This document shows, one piece after another, positions 43,275 to 53,055 of a stretch of 64,000 nucleotides of DNA. This DNA is from Kiritimatiellaceae bacterium. GTDB taxonomy: Bacteria > Verrucomicrobiota > Kiritimatiellia > Kiritimatiellales > Tichowtungiaceae. The stretch is taken from positions 496,001 to 560,000 of the forward strand of contig JABFQY010000001.1 in the NCBI GenBank assembly GCA_013141415.1, in the 5' to 3' direction. The notes under the pieces were generated by a model. That model worked only from the letters and a program-made list of their open reading frames with translations. It had not been told where the DNA came from and did no database searches. Numbering within the stretch: position 1 is the stretch's first letter; each line of letters begins with the position of its first letter. Position numbers and translations under genes: made by a program.

Positions 43275-43460
43275 ATGAGCATGAACAGCATTGCAAAATA
43301 TATGTACTTTTCGCGGGCGATCGACCTGACGCCGGAAAAAGACCGCTACCTCCGGCTGCCGGATAGCGGAATGCACCGCACAGTGCTAATGACCCCGGCC
43401 CGGGCGGCTACGTTTTCGTCGGCCTGTTCACGACGGGTCATTGGAGCAATGACGGCTTAA
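43275..43460 (+). CDS. hypothetical small protein between mraZ and rsmH
   Basis: 61 residues (MSMNSIAKYMYFSRAIDLTP..), no recognisable domain, basic second half. The ATG follows ggagg by about 12 bases, which is a little far. A gene here is unusual in dcw clusters; it may be a chance frame. Included for the position in the operon only. Confidence 0.25.
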   Translation: MSMNSIAKYMYFSRAIDLTPEKDRYLRLPDSGMHRTVLMTPARAATFSSACSRRVIGAMTA

Positions 43461-43470
43461 AAGGGGAGTT

Positions 43471-44400
43471 ATGCATGTACCGGTGCTGCTGAACGAGACG
43501 ATGGACCTGCTGGTGACGAACCCGGCGGGTATCTACATCGACGGCACACTGGGGCGGGGCGGGCATGCGATAGAGATTTTGAAAAGGCTTTCTCCGAACG
43601 GGCGGTTGATCGGACTGGATCGCGATGTGGAGGCCATTGAAGAGACGAAAGAGATTTTCAAACCCTTCGGAGAGCGGGCAACACGGATACACGGAAATTT
43701 TGCGGATATGAAAAAACTTTGCGGACAGATTGGCGTGACAGAGGTGGACGGGGTTCTCCTCGACCTCGGCGTCAGCTCGCCGCAACTGGATGTCGCGGAG
43801 CGCGGGTTCAGTTTTGCCAAGGACGGGCCGCTTGATATGCGCATGGATCGCACGCAAGGCCGTTCTGCCGCCGATCTGGTGAATGAGGACGATGAAGAAA
43901 CGCTGGCCAATTTGATTTACCGCCTTGGTGAAGAGCGCGATTCCCGCCGGATTGCGCGGGCGATTGTGCTGGAGCGTCAAAAAGGCCGGATAGAGCGGAC
44001 GCTGAAGCTGGCGGAAATCGTCGAGCAGGCCAAAGGCGGACGGCGCGGCCCGATTCATCCTGCGACGCAGACATTTCAGGCGTTGCGGATGGCGGTGAAT
44101 ACCGAAATGGAGAGTTTGGCGTTAGGCCTTGAAGCCGGACTTTCGATGCTGCGTGAAGGCGGGCGGATCACGGTGATTACGTTCCACAGTTTGGAAGACC
44201 GTCCGGTGAAAGAATTTTTTAAACGCCACACGGTGAAGCGTGAGTCGCTTCAGCAGGGTGGAGAGAAACTGGTTTATGACGAACCGGCTGTACGGCTGCT
44301 GACGAAAAAGCCGCTGACGGCCTCGAAACAGGAATTGGCGGATAATCCGCGTTCGCGCTCAGCCAAACTGCGCGCGGCGGAAAGGGAGAAAGCAGCATGA
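43471..44400 (+). CDS. rsmH: 16S rRNA C1402 N4-methyltransferase
   Basis: 309 residues. HVPVLLNETMDLL and YIDGTLGRGGHAIEIL at the N-terminus, GVLLDLGVSSPQLD in the middle and VITFHSLEDRPVKEFF near the end are RsmH (MraW) signatures. It N4-methylates C1402 in the ribosomal P site. Ribosome site ggggag. Overlaps ftsL by 4 bases (ATGA). Confidence 0.96.
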   Translation: MHVPVLLNETMDLLVTNPAGIYIDGTLGRGGHAIEILKRLSPNGRLIGLDRDVEAIEETKEIFKPFGERATRIHGNFADMKKLCGQIGVTEVDGVLLDLGVSSPQLDVAERGFSFAKDGPLDMRMDRTQGRSAADLVNEDDEETLANLIYRLGEERDSRRIARAIVLERQKGRIERTLKLAEIVEQAKGGRRGPIHPATQTFQALRMAVNTEMESLALGLEAGLSMLREGGRITVITFHSLEDRPVKEFFKRHTVKRESLQQGGEKLVYDEPAVRLLTKKPLTASKQELADNPRSRSAKLRAAEREKAA

Positions 44401-44750
44401 AAAAAAGACAGAGAACAGGAAACCGTAAGGCCCAGGTGCGCATACCATTTCCAGTGGTATTAGCTAACTTTCTGGTCTTTGTGGCCGTATTCGGTCTCAG
44501 TTACGTCTGGCTGTGCGCCCGTTGCGATACGCTTGGGCAGGAGATTAAAAGACTGGAATCCGCACAGCGCGACACCCGTCGCCTGTTGAACAACGAGCAG
44601 GATCGCTGGTCCAGCCAGACGTCACCCGGCAGCCTGGAACGTGCGCTTAAGCATCACAAGCTCGCGATGCGTCTTCCGGATGAACAGCAGATTGTGCGAG
44701 TTCGCAATGGCGCGGCCTCTTCGGTTGCGGCATTGGCCTACAACAAATAA
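44397..44750 (+). CDS. ftsL: FtsL-like division protein
   Basis: 117 residues: short basic cytoplasmic tail, one membrane helix (about residues 20-40), and a coiled-coil-like periplasmic part (about 42-75). Sequence identity is too low for motif proof; FtsL is assigned from size, topology and position between rsmH and ftsI. It would join FtsB and FtsQ at the divisome. Confidence 0.7.
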   Translation: MKKRQRTGNRKAQVRIPFPVVLANFLVFVAVFGLSYVWLCARCDTLGQEIKRLESAQRDTRRLLNNEQDRWSSQTSPGSLERALKHHKLAMRLPDEQQIVRVRNGAASSVAALAYNK

Positions 44751-44771
44751 TATTCCGATGGGCATCTATGA

Positions 44772-46529
44772 ATGAAATATAACGGGAGAATAATAGTAGC
44801 GTCCGCCGCAATCGCGGCGGTCTTCACAGGGCTGGGTGTTCGCCTGGCCTTTTTGCATTTACGCCCTTCTCCCGGAACGTTGGCGCGTATTGAAACCTCC
44901 CGGCGGCTTGAGCAGGAAACCCGCGGGCCGCGCGGACGGATCCTTGACCGCAATGGAAATATGCTGGCTGTGGATATTGCCGCCAAGAATGTCTGCGCCG
45001 ATCCGAAGTTTATTCTGCAAAACGGCGATATCAATGCCGTGTGCACAGCTTTGTCGAGTCAGCTCTCGATGGATCGTTCAGTTGTGTCGAATCTTCTCAG
45101 TCAGACGAATCGTCAGTATGTTAAAATTCAAAAATTCATGCGCGAAGAAGCGGTTGATCCATTGCGAAAAATGAATTTGAAAGGTCTTGTGTTTGAGGAT
45201 GTGCCGATTCGCGACTATCCCAAAGGAGTGCTCGGTGCGCATGTGATCGGCTATGCCAACCATGAGGGGGTCGGCAGTGCCGGAGCGGAGCAACGTATGA
45301 ATTCTCAACTGCAGGGGGTGGCCGGTCTGCGTATCAGCCAAAAAGACGGCCGCCGGCGTGAAATTTACGGCCGCCGTACCGTGGACATCGAAGAACAGTC
45401 CGGTGCTGATGTATATCTGACCATCGACCAGCAGATTCAGCATTTCACGGAAGTGGCGCTCGATAATCTGATGGCGAAATATCACCCCAAGGCCGCATGG
45501 GCTGTTGTGCAGAATGTGCGTACCGGGGAAATTCTGGCGATGGCATCGCTGCCAACGTATAATCCAAACCGTTTCGGTACAACTCCGGCGGAATGGATGC
45601 GCAATCGTGCCATCAATTACACCTACGAACCGGGATCAACCATGAAGGCCATGATTGTTGCTGCGGCACTCGATTGCGGTGCTGTGCGCGAGACCGATAT
45701 TTTCGACTGTGAAAACGGAGCCTGGTTTTACGGCGGAGCCGTTCTTCATGACTCGCACCCTTGCGGCAGACTGACCGTGGCGGACATTATAAAAAAATCG
45801 AGCAACATCGGCGCGGCCAAAGTGGCGCTCCAGATGGGAAACGCGAAAGTCTATCAATCGCTGCGCGCCTTTGGCTTCGGCAGTCAAACGGGGATTGATC
45901 TGCCCGGCGAAGACGCCGGTATTCTCTGGAAAACCGACCGCTGGCAAAAAATGAGCATTACCCGCATTGCGATGGGCCACGAAGTACTCGTCACCTCCAT
46001 GCAGATTTTGAATGCCGTCAGTACGATCGCCAATGACGGGATTCGGATGCGTCCATTTATTATTCGCAAAGTGGTAAGCAGAGACGGCGATACAATTCTG
46101 GCAACGCAATCGGAAGCGTTGAGCCGGCCGATCCGGCCTGAAACAGCGAAACAAATGCGCCGTCTGCTGGCGCGCGTCACGCAACCCGGCGGCACCGCCA
46201 CGATGGCTGCACTGCCGGGTTATCTGGTGGCAGGCAAAACCGGTACGGCGCAGAAAGTGAATTTGGAGAACGGCGGATACTATCATGACAAATATATCGC
46301 TTCGTTTGTCGGCTTTCTGCCGGTTGAAAATCCGGCCATCAGCATTATCGTTGTGGCGGACGAACCTCAGCAGGGCGGTTACTACGGCGGAACTGTTTGC
46401 GCTCCCTATTTTCGTGAAATTGCCGATCAGACCGTGCGCTACCTGCGTATTCCGCCCGAAGGATTCACCACCGAATATCTGACGGAGATTAATGCCGGCG
46501 GTTCCGGCGAAGAAAACGTTTTAGACTGA
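44772..46529 (+). CDS. ftsI: septum peptidoglycan transpeptidase FtsI (PBP3)
   Basis: 585 residues. N-terminal membrane helix (about 6-25), PBP dimer domain, and transpeptidase domain with the three active-site motifs STMK (Ser289), SSN (343-345) and KTG (489-491). It cross-links septal peptidoglycan and is a beta-lactam target. Position in the dcw cluster supports FtsI over other class B PBPs. Confidence 0.94.
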   Translation: MKYNGRIIVASAAIAAVFTGLGVRLAFLHLRPSPGTLARIETSRRLEQETRGPRGRILDRNGNMLAVDIAAKNVCADPKFILQNGDINAVCTALSSQLSMDRSVVSNLLSQTNRQYVKIQKFMREEAVDPLRKMNLKGLVFEDVPIRDYPKGVLGAHVIGYANHEGVGSAGAEQRMNSQLQGVAGLRISQKDGRRREIYGRRTVDIEEQSGADVYLTIDQQIQHFTEVALDNLMAKYHPKAAWAVVQNVRTGEILAMASLPTYNPNRFGTTPAEWMRNRAINYTYEPGSTMKAMIVAAALDCGAVRETDIFDCENGAWFYGGAVLHDSHPCGRLTVADIIKKSSNIGAAKVALQMGNAKVYQSLRAFGFGSQTGIDLPGEDAGILWKTDRWQKMSITRIAMGHEVLVTSMQILNAVSTIANDGIRMRPFIIRKVVSRDGDTILATQSEALSRPIRPETAKQMRRLLARVTQPGGTATMAALPGYLVAGKTGTAQKVNLENGGYYHDKYIASFVGFLPVENPAISIIVVADEPQQGGYYGGTVCAPYFREIADQTVRYLRIPPEGFTTEYLTEINAGGSGEENVLD

Positions 46530-46536
46530 GAAGACC

Positions 46537-47979
46537 ATGAACCTGAACGAACTGCTAAACAGCATCGAAACCGTGGAAGTTACCGGAGACACATCTTGTG
46601 ATATCACCGGCGTCGTCTATGACTCGCGCCGCGCTTTGCCGGGTTCTGTTTTTGTGGCGCTGCACGGCGAGAAAGCAGACGGTGCCGCCTATGTGGAGGA
46701 TGCCATTCAGCGCGGTGCGGCAGCGGTTATTTCTCAGACGCCCTGCGCCTCCGGTGGAAGTTTTCCGTGCATTCAGGTTGCTGATGCGCGGCTGGCTCTG
46801 GCCCGGCTGTCCGGTGCCTTTTTTAATCATCCGGCGTCCCGGCTTTGCACGGTCGGCATCACGGGAACCAACGGAAAGACGACGGTCAGCTTCATGCTGC
46901 GCGAAATTTTTAAAGCCGCCGGACGGCGTCCCGGCCTGCTCGGCACCGTGCGCTACGAAATCGGCGATCGCGTTATTCCCGCCTCGCGCACCACGCCGGA
47001 AGCCCCCGATCTTCAGTCTATGTTTGCGCAGATGGAACGCGCCGGATGCGACAGCGCGGTGATGGAAGTCTCTTCGCATGCTCTGGCTCAGCACCGGGTG
47101 GATGGAATTCTTTATGATGCGGCCATTTTTACAAACCTGACGCAGGATCATCTCGATTATCACGGTACGCTCGAAGAATATTTCAACGTCAAGGCCCGCC
47201 TGTTTAATCAGGTTCGGCGGTTCGCGGTCATCAACTGCGACGATCCGTGGGGCCGCCGCCTGCTCAGCGAGAAAAAGTTTCTGGCCGGACTGGTTTCGTA
47301 CGGATTTGCCGAAGGCGCCGTCGTGCGCGCCCTTAACCCGGTTACCGATGCCCGCGGATCGCGGATGCACGTTCAAAGCCCGTGGGGTAATGCCGAAATC
47401 AGTTTGAGTCTCATCGGACGGTTCAACCTGTATAACGCGCTGGCCGCTTTTGCTGCCGCCGCCGCTTTGGACATACCGATTGTTATTATTACCAAAGCGC
47501 TGGCCGAAATGCAGTGTGTGCCCGGTCGGCTTGAAGCCGTTGAAAACCATAAAGGGAAGAGGGTCTTTGTGGATTACGCGCACACCGACGACGCTCTGCT
47601 CAACGTTCTCGAAACTTTGCGCGAAATCACGCCCGGCAAACTGGTCGTTGTCTTTGGCTGCGGCGGTAATCGCGATAAAGGCAAGCGCCCGCTGATGGGC
47701 AAGGTCGCCGCGCGGCTGGCCGATTATTCCGTCATCACGAACGACAATCCGCGCAACGAGGTTCCTGAAAAAATCGCCGCCGAAATCGCCGCCGGATTTG
47801 ATTCCGAACGGAAATACGAAATCGTCCTCGACCGCAAGGCCGCCATTGCGCGCGGCCTGAAGCTGATCGGCAGGAAAGATATCCTTCTTGTCGCGGGCAA
47901 GGGCCACGAGAACTATCAGGAATTTAACGGCGCGATTTTTCCTTTCGACGACCGTGAAGCCGTTCGGGAGGCACTCTGA
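46537..47979 (+). CDS. murE: UDP-MurNAc-tripeptide ligase (meso-DAP type)
   Basis: 480 residues, Mur ligase fold: ATP site GITGTNGKTT, central DHLDYHGT, and DNPR in the C-terminal domain (TNDNPRNEV), the motif of meso-diaminopimelate-adding enzymes. It adds the third residue of the stem peptide, so the wall is probably of meso-DAP type. Ends with a TGATG overlap onto murF. Confidence 0.95.
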   Translation: MNLNELLNSIETVEVTGDTSCDITGVVYDSRRALPGSVFVALHGEKADGAAYVEDAIQRGAAAVISQTPCASGGSFPCIQVADARLALARLSGAFFNHPASRLCTVGITGTNGKTTVSFMLREIFKAAGRRPGLLGTVRYEIGDRVIPASRTTPEAPDLQSMFAQMERAGCDSAVMEVSSHALAQHRVDGILYDAAIFTNLTQDHLDYHGTLEEYFNVKARLFNQVRRFAVINCDDPWGRRLLSEKKFLAGLVSYGFAEGAVVRALNPVTDARGSRMHVQSPWGNAEISLSLIGRFNLYNALAAFAAAAALDIPIVIITKALAEMQCVPGRLEAVENHKGKRVFVDYAHTDDALLNVLETLREITPGKLVVVFGCGGNRDKGKRPLMGKVAARLADYSVITNDNPRNEVPEKIAAEIAAGFDSERKYEIVLDRKAAIARGLKLIGRKDILLVAGKGHENYQEFNGAIFPFDDREAVREAL

Positions 47980-49241
47980 TGGAGCAGGTAAAATACAGCG
48001 CGGCGGAATGCGCCGCATGGGTTTCCGGCGACTGGAAAAAATCAGCAACCAATTTTCCGATCCGTGGAATTTCCCACGACACGCGCACCTTGACGCCGGG
48101 CGACGTGTATATTGCCATCAAAGGCGCGACGCATGACGGGCACAACTTTGTTACGCAGGCGGCGGAAAAGGGTGCGGCGGGAATCATTGTTGAAAAGGAA
48201 TTTCCAAACGTTGAAATTCCTCAGATGGTCGTTTCCGATACGATGGCCGCGCTGTGGGCGCTGGCCGCCGGAGTACGCAGTCGCTGGGCCGGCACGGTGA
48301 TCGGCATTACCGGCAGCGTTGGTAAAACCACCGTCAAAGAACTGATCGCCTCTGTGCTGGCACAAAAGGGAACGGTCGCTAAAACGCTTGGCAACTGGAA
48401 CAACGATATCGGCCTGCCGCTCAGTATGCTGGCCGCCGACCGCAATGCGGATTTTTTCGTTTTTGAACTCGGCATGAACCATCCCGGAGAAATTGCCCCG
48501 CTTGCCGGCCTGCTCAAGCCGGACTGGGCCGTCATTACAGAAATCGGGAAAGCGCATATTGAGTTTTTTCAGGGACTGGATGGCATTGCGGAAGAGAAAG
48601 CCTCGCTGCTGGCTTATGCCGATAACGCACTGCTCGACGAAACGTCGGAATGGGTTGAGCTGTTCCGGTCAAAATGCAAAGGCCGTATCGTTACGTTCGG
48701 CAGCGAACCTTTCACCTTCATTCCGCCGCTGCCGGGCGAACACATGATCCGCAATTCCCGTCGTGCGGCGGCTCTCGGTCTTGCGCTGGGACTTTCGCCG
48801 GAAGCGATTCAGACCGGACTGTCTTCTTTCCAGTCTGCGCCGATGCGCTGGGAGCGGACGTTGCATAACGGAATTGTTTTCATCAACGACGCCTACAACG
48901 CCAATCCGCTTTCCATGCGTGCGGCGCTTGCAACCTTTGCGCAATTACCGTGCGAAGGGCGGCGGTTTGCCGTGCTCGGCGGCATGCGTGAACTCGGCGT
49001 ACAAGGCGAAGCCGAACACCGGGAGCTGGGACAGTTCGTGGATGCGCTGAAACTCGATAGCGTTATTACGATCGGAGCGGCCGGCGCGCAGATTGGTTGC
49101 GACAGTATCGCCGGTCTCGAAAAAACTGCGGCGGCGGACATTCTGCGTACTCATCTTCGTGCCGGTGACATGGTGCTTTTCAAAGCGTCGCGCGGCGAGC
49201 GGCTCGAAACTGTTTTAGAGGAATTAAAAACAAAAATTTAA
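47979..49241 (+). CDS. murF: UDP-MurNAc-pentapeptide ligase MurF
   Basis: 420 residues, Mur ligase fold with ATP site GITGSVGKTTVKE and later ELGMNHPGEI and NDAYNANP. It adds the D-Ala-D-Ala dipeptide. One-base overlap with murE; mraY follows after 16 bases. Confidence 0.94.
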   Translation: MEQVKYSAAECAAWVSGDWKKSATNFPIRGISHDTRTLTPGDVYIAIKGATHDGHNFVTQAAEKGAAGIIVEKEFPNVEIPQMVVSDTMAALWALAAGVRSRWAGTVIGITGSVGKTTVKELIASVLAQKGTVAKTLGNWNNDIGLPLSMLAADRNADFFVFELGMNHPGEIAPLAGLLKPDWAVITEIGKAHIEFFQGLDGIAEEKASLLAYADNALLDETSEWVELFRSKCKGRIVTFGSEPFTFIPPLPGEHMIRNSRRAAALGLALGLSPEAIQTGLSSFQSAPMRWERTLHNGIVFINDAYNANPLSMRAALATFAQLPCEGRRFAVLGGMRELGVQGEAEHRELGQFVDALKLDSVITIGAAGAQIGCDSIAGLEKTAAADILRTHLRAGDMVLFKASRGERLETVLEELKTKI

Positions 49242-49257
49242 CCTGGAGGAAGATACT

Positions 49258-50409
49258 ATGCTTTACTGGCTGTCTCAGTTTACCGATGTGTTTTCGCCCT
49301 TGCGCATGTTCCGCTATATCACCTTCCGAGCCGTGCTGGCCGCCGGAACCGCCTTTATTCTTTGTCTGATCATCGGCCCGTGGCTGATCGAAAAACTGCG
49401 CGTGGTCAAATTCGGCGAACTGCGCGAAGACGACCGGGTGGCCGGTCTGGAACGTAAAGCCAAGGTCGGCACGCCGACCATGGGCGGGCTGATGATTATT
49501 TTCAGCACGGTCGCCGCAACGGTGCTGTGGGCCGAGCCGGGTAATTTTTTCATGCTTTGTGCGCTGACCACCTTCTGTTTTCTCGGCGTGCTCGGATTTA
49601 TTGACGACTACCTGAAGATTAAACGGAAAGGTGCACAGGGCGGGTTGTCTCCGCGTGTAAAACTGGTGGCTCAGGCGGTCTGGACGGTACTGCTGATGTT
49701 TGCGCTCTGCTCGAATCCGGAAACCTGTGTGCGCACCCAGCAGCTCATGGTTCCGTTCCTTAAACATCCGTTAATTTTATCCATGGGTTGTTTCGGTACA
49801 CTGGCGTTTCTGTTTCTTGTGCTGGTCGGTTCTTCCAATGCGGTGAATCTGACAGACGGACTCGACGGACTGGCGATCGGCTGTACCAACTCGGCGGCGG
49901 CGGCCTATTTGGTGATGGCCTATGTGGCCGGGCACTTTGCTTTTGCCGAATACCTGCAGGTTCCGTTTGTAAAAGGCTGCGGCGAACTGGCCGTTTTTTG
50001 CGGCGCACTGCTCGGCGCGGGACTCGGCTTTTTGTGGTTTAACTGCCATCCGGCCCGCGTGTTTATGGGCGACACCGGCAGTCTGGCTATTGGCGGCGGC
50101 ATTGCGGCGGTCGCCATTCTGATTAAACAGGAACTGGTGCTCGTCATCGTCGGCGGCGTATTCGTCATGGAAGCAGCCAGCGTGCTGATTCAGCAGAGCT
50201 GGTTCAAAATCACGAAACGAATGTACGGCGAAGGACGGCGCGTTTTCCGCTGTGCACCGCTTCATCATCATTTTGAATTCATCGCCAGAGACCGTGCGGC
50301 GGCGGCAGGCCGTTCCGTCGGCGCGGCGGAAAATATGATCACCATCCGCTTTTGGATTCTCTCCATCATTTTTGCGCTGATCGGCATCGCAACGCTGAAA
50401 ATACGGTAG
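49258..50409 (+). CDS. mraY: phospho-MurNAc-pentapeptide transferase MraY
   Basis: 383 residues, about ten membrane segments. Active-site motifs GFIDDYLKI, NLTDGLDGLAIG and HPARVFMGDTGSLAIGG are intact. It makes lipid I by joining phospho-MurNAc-pentapeptide to undecaprenyl phosphate. Longer than E. coli (360), with the extra length in loops. It is the last gene of the cluster here; murD, ftsW and murG do not follow. Confidence 0.95.
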   Translation: MLYWLSQFTDVFSPLRMFRYITFRAVLAAGTAFILCLIIGPWLIEKLRVVKFGELREDDRVAGLERKAKVGTPTMGGLMIIFSTVAATVLWAEPGNFFMLCALTTFCFLGVLGFIDDYLKIKRKGAQGGLSPRVKLVAQAVWTVLLMFALCSNPETCVRTQQLMVPFLKHPLILSMGCFGTLAFLFLVLVGSSNAVNLTDGLDGLAIGCTNSAAAAYLVMAYVAGHFAFAEYLQVPFVKGCGELAVFCGALLGAGLGFLWFNCHPARVFMGDTGSLAIGGGIAAVAILIKQELVLVIVGGVFVMEAASVLIQQSWFKITKRMYGEGRRVFRCAPLHHHFEFIARDRAAAAGRSVGAAENMITIRFWILSIIFALIGIATLKIR

Positions 50410-50498
50410 GATTGAAGATCACTTTTTACTGGAGAGGGCTTCCACATTAGACTTCCCGCCACCTGAGACAGCTGATTGCGCGGCGGCGGTGTGCCGCA

Positions 50499-50526
50499 TT
50501 GACGAACCGGTGCGGTTGGGTATACT
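50499..50526 (+). promoter_or_regulatory. promoter for the small secreted protein
   Basis: -35 TTGACG (50499-50504), 16-base spacer, -10 TATACT (50521-50526); transcription would start about 24 bases before the ATG. Confidence 0.6.
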
Positions 50527-50556
50527 CCCGCGCAGTAAACACGAAAGGGCGCAGCA

Positions 50557-50961
50557 ATGAAGATAAAATTTCTTATGGCGGTTTTTTTCATTACGGCGGC
50601 GACGCTTTGGGCTTCAGATGTGACAGGCGGCAAAGAGGTCGCCATTAAAGGTACGTTTGTTTGGGAAAAAAAGCCGGAGACGACCCACGGGCTTGATGCC
50701 AAGCTGACGCCCGTCGGGCCGAATGAGTGGAGCGTGACCTGGAACTTTCAGTGGGGCAATAAACCTGTGACGTATGTTGGCATCGTGAAGGGCAATCTGC
50801 TCGACGGCGAAGTCACCGGCACCGCCAATACCACCGAAGGGAAGGAGCGCTCGTTTGCTTTCGAAGGTACGGCGAAGGATGGTGTCATTAAGATGACGCA
50901 CTGCGAAACCACCAGAGGTAAAAAAGACACCGGCTACGGCGAATTGCGCGTGGTGAATTGA
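50557..50961 (+). CDS. unknown small secreted protein
   Basis: 134 residues. Signal peptide (1-19, cleaved near LWASDV), then a beta-rich body with strands such as EWSVTWNFQWGNKP and VTYVGIVKGNLLDGEVTGTA, as in a small lipocalin- or calycin-like barrel. No family was recognised. Ribosome site aaaggg. It stands between mraY and the tig operon with its own promoter, so it is probably a single-gene unit. Confidence 0.55.
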   Translation: MKIKFLMAVFFITAATLWASDVTGGKEVAIKGTFVWEKKPETTHGLDAKLTPVGPNEWSVTWNFQWGNKPVTYVGIVKGNLLDGEVTGTANTTEGKERSFAFEGTAKDGVIKMTHCETTRGKKDTGYGELRVVN

Positions 50962-51054
50962 TCGGCTATCTGTCCGCAAATCGTTCCGCGCAAGGAAGTT
51001 CATTCCTTTTGCCCTCGTGCCTTTCCCCACGTTTGTTTTTCCAAACCTTGGAAA

Positions 51055-51083
51055 TTGACCTCACCATAGGCGTACCGTATTCT
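51055..51083 (+). promoter_or_regulatory. tig-clpP-clpX promoter
   Basis: -35 TTGACC (51055-51060), 17-base spacer, -10 TATTCT (51078-51083), 38 bases before tig. The palindrome tttccaaaccttggaaa (51038-51054) ends right at the -35 box. Confidence 0.65.
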
Positions 51084-51121
51084 GTGCCGCTTTTAGATTT
51101 CTAATAAACAGGAGAATTTTG

Positions 51122-52417
51122 ATGAAAGTTACTGTAAAAAACACCGGAACCTGCCGCCAGACGCTGAAAATCGAGGTGCCTGCCGAGGCTGTGGCCGCCG
51201 AGCGCGCCGAACTGTTGAACTATTACGCCAAGGGCGTGGCCGTGCCGGGTTTCCGTAAAGGTCATGCGCCTAAGGCGCTGGTGGAAAAGAAGTTTGCCAA
51301 GGATATGGCCGCCGATCTCAAGGATCGCGTGGTGCCGAAGTTTTACCACGAAGCCATCGAACAGGAAAAAGTCAAAGTGGTGGCGGTGGTGGATGTCAGT
51401 GAGCCGGAACTGGTCGAAGGCAAGCCGCTGAAGTTTGAAGTGACGGTTGACGTTCTGCCGGAATTTAAACTGCCGAAGTACGAAGGCATTTCCATTAAGG
51501 CCGAGAAGACCGACGTTTCCGAAAAACAGGTCGAAGAAACCGTGCAGAGCATTCTCCGTCAGCACGCGACCTATGAAGATATCGAAGGCCGCGCCGCCAA
51601 AGAAAAAGATATGGTGCAGGTTTCCTACGAATCCACTATCGGCGGTCAGCCGCTGGAAGAAAAAGTTCCACAGGCGCGCGGCATGGGCCGCGGTAACGGC
51701 TACTGGATCACCTGCGACGAAGAGTCATTCCTGCCCGGCATGGGCAAGGCGTTGGTCGGCTCGAAGATCGGCGATAAGAAAGATGTCACCGTTAAATTCC
51801 CGGAAGGTTTTATTGTCAAGGAACTGGCTGGCATGAAGGCCGAGTTCAAGGTCGAAGTCACCGGTATGCGCGAAACCAAACTGCCGGAACTTAACGAAGA
51901 ATTTTTGAAGAAGATCCGCGTGGAGTCCGAAGCGGAACTGCGCAAGAACATCCGCGAGCACATGGAAGAAGCGGCGAAGAATAAAGAAAAAGGCCGCCAG
52001 CAGGACGAGGTCTGCGAATTCCTCCTCGGCAAAACCAAGCTCGACGTGCCGGAAAGCGCCGTGAAGGAACAGACTCGCAACGTGATGTACGATATGGCCC
52101 GCCAGCGCATGATGAGCGGCATGAATCAGGATCAGATCAAAGCCCAGCAGGAAGACATGATGAAAGAGGCTAAAGAAAAAGCCGAAGAGCAGGTCAAGCT
52201 GCGCTACATCATCATGGCGATTGCCGACGCGGAAGAGATCAAAGTTGACGATCATGAAATTTCCGCCGAAGTGGTTCGTATGGCCGTTCAACAGCGCCGC
52301 GATGCCGCTGAATTTCGCAAGGAACTGGAAAAGAACGGTCATCTGGAATCCGTCGGCGATCAGATCCGTTTCGGAAAAACCGTTGAGTTCCTGCTCGAAA
52401 AAGCCAAAATCAAGTAG
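51122..52417 (+). CDS. tig: trigger factor
   Basis: 431 residues from ATG 51122 (ribosome site aggaga). N-terminal ribosome-binding domain with [15 protein letters not shown], a PPIase-like FKBP domain (about 160-245, here a rather divergent insert [13 protein letters not shown]), and a charged C-terminal chaperone domain. It binds nascent chains at the ribosome exit. The order tig-clpP-clpX is widely conserved. Confidence 0.95.
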   Translation: MKVTVKNTGTCRQTLKIEVPAEAVAAERAELLNYYAKGVAVPGFRKGHAPKALVEKKFAKDMAADLKDRVVPKFYHEAIEQEKVKVVAVVDVSEPELVEGKPLKFEVTVDVLPEFKLPKYEGISIKAEKTDVSEKQVEETVQSILRQHATYEDIEGRAAKEKDMVQVSYESTIGGQPLEEKVPQARGMGRGNGYWITCDEESFLPGMGKALVGSKIGDKKDVTVKFPEGFIVKELAGMKAEFKVEVTGMRETKLPELNEEFLKKIRVESEAELRKNIREHMEEAAKNKEKGRQQDEVCEFLLGKTKLDVPESAVKEQTRNVMYDMARQRMMSGMNQDQIKAQQEDMMKEAKEKAEEQVKLRYIIMAIADAEEIKVDDHEISAEVVRMAVQQRRDAAEFRKELEKNGHLESVGDQIRFGKTVEFLLEKAKIK

Positions 52418-52458
52418 GTTATCGGTTAACGGGGCCCACGGCCCCTGAAAGGGCGCAC

Positions 52459-53040
52459 ATGCTTATTCCAATGGTGATTGAACAGACGGGGCGCGGCGAG
52501 CGGTCCTATGACATTTATTCGCGTCTGCTGAAAGAGCGGATCATTTTCCTCGGCACCGAGATCAATGATGACGTGAGTAATCTCGTCATCGCGCAGTTGC
52601 TGTTTTTACAGAGCGAAGATGCCGAGAAAGACATCAGCATCTACATCAACTCGCCCGGCGGTGTCGTCACCTCCGGCATGGCGATTTACGACACGATGCA
52701 ATTCCTGAAGTGCCCGATCACGACCTATTGCGTCGGCCAAGCCGCCAGCATGGGCGCGGTTCTGCTGTCCGCAGGCACCAAAGGCAAACGTTTCGCACTG
52801 CCGAATGCCCGCATCATGATCCATCAGCCGCTCGGCGGATCGCAGGGTCAGGCAACTGATATTGAAATCCAGACCAAAGAAATTCTCCGCATGAAAAAGC
52901 GGCTGAATGAAATTCTGGCGTTCCATACCGGACAGCCGATCAAGACGATCGAAAAAGACACCGACCGAGACTTTTTCATGTCCGCCGCCGAAGCCGTCAA
53001 ATACGGCCTTGTCGACGAAGTCGTCACCAAAAAGATGTAA
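52459..53040 (+). CDS. clpP: ATP-dependent Clp protease proteolytic subunit
   Basis: 193 residues. The catalytic triad is visible: Ser97 in GQAASMGAV, His122 in MIHQPLGG and an Asp in [27 protein letters not shown] is also conserved. Forms the tetradecameric chamber used with ClpX and ClpA. Ribosome site aaaggg. A short hairpin (ggggcc/ggcccc, 52431-52445) lies between tig and clpP. Confidence 0.96.
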   Translation: MLIPMVIEQTGRGERSYDIYSRLLKERIIFLGTEINDDVSNLVIAQLLFLQSEDAEKDISIYINSPGGVVTSGMAIYDTMQFLKCPITTYCVGQAASMGAVLLSAGTKGKRFALPNARIMIHQPLGGSQGQATDIEIQTKEILRMKKRLNEILAFHTGQPIKTIEKDTDRDFFMSAAEAVKYGLVDEVVTKKM

Positions 53041-53055
53041 CCGGAATCAGGTTTT

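Noticed and set aside
43275-43460. Small frame between mraZ and rsmH as a confident gene
   Set aside because: Listed at low confidence only: ribosome site is distant, no family match and no known gene at this position.
46555-48048. Long open frame (about 497 codons) antisense to murE
   Set aside because: It runs opposite to a clear Mur ligase gene with intact motifs and has no recognisable domain. Long antisense frames are expected in this GC-rich DNA.
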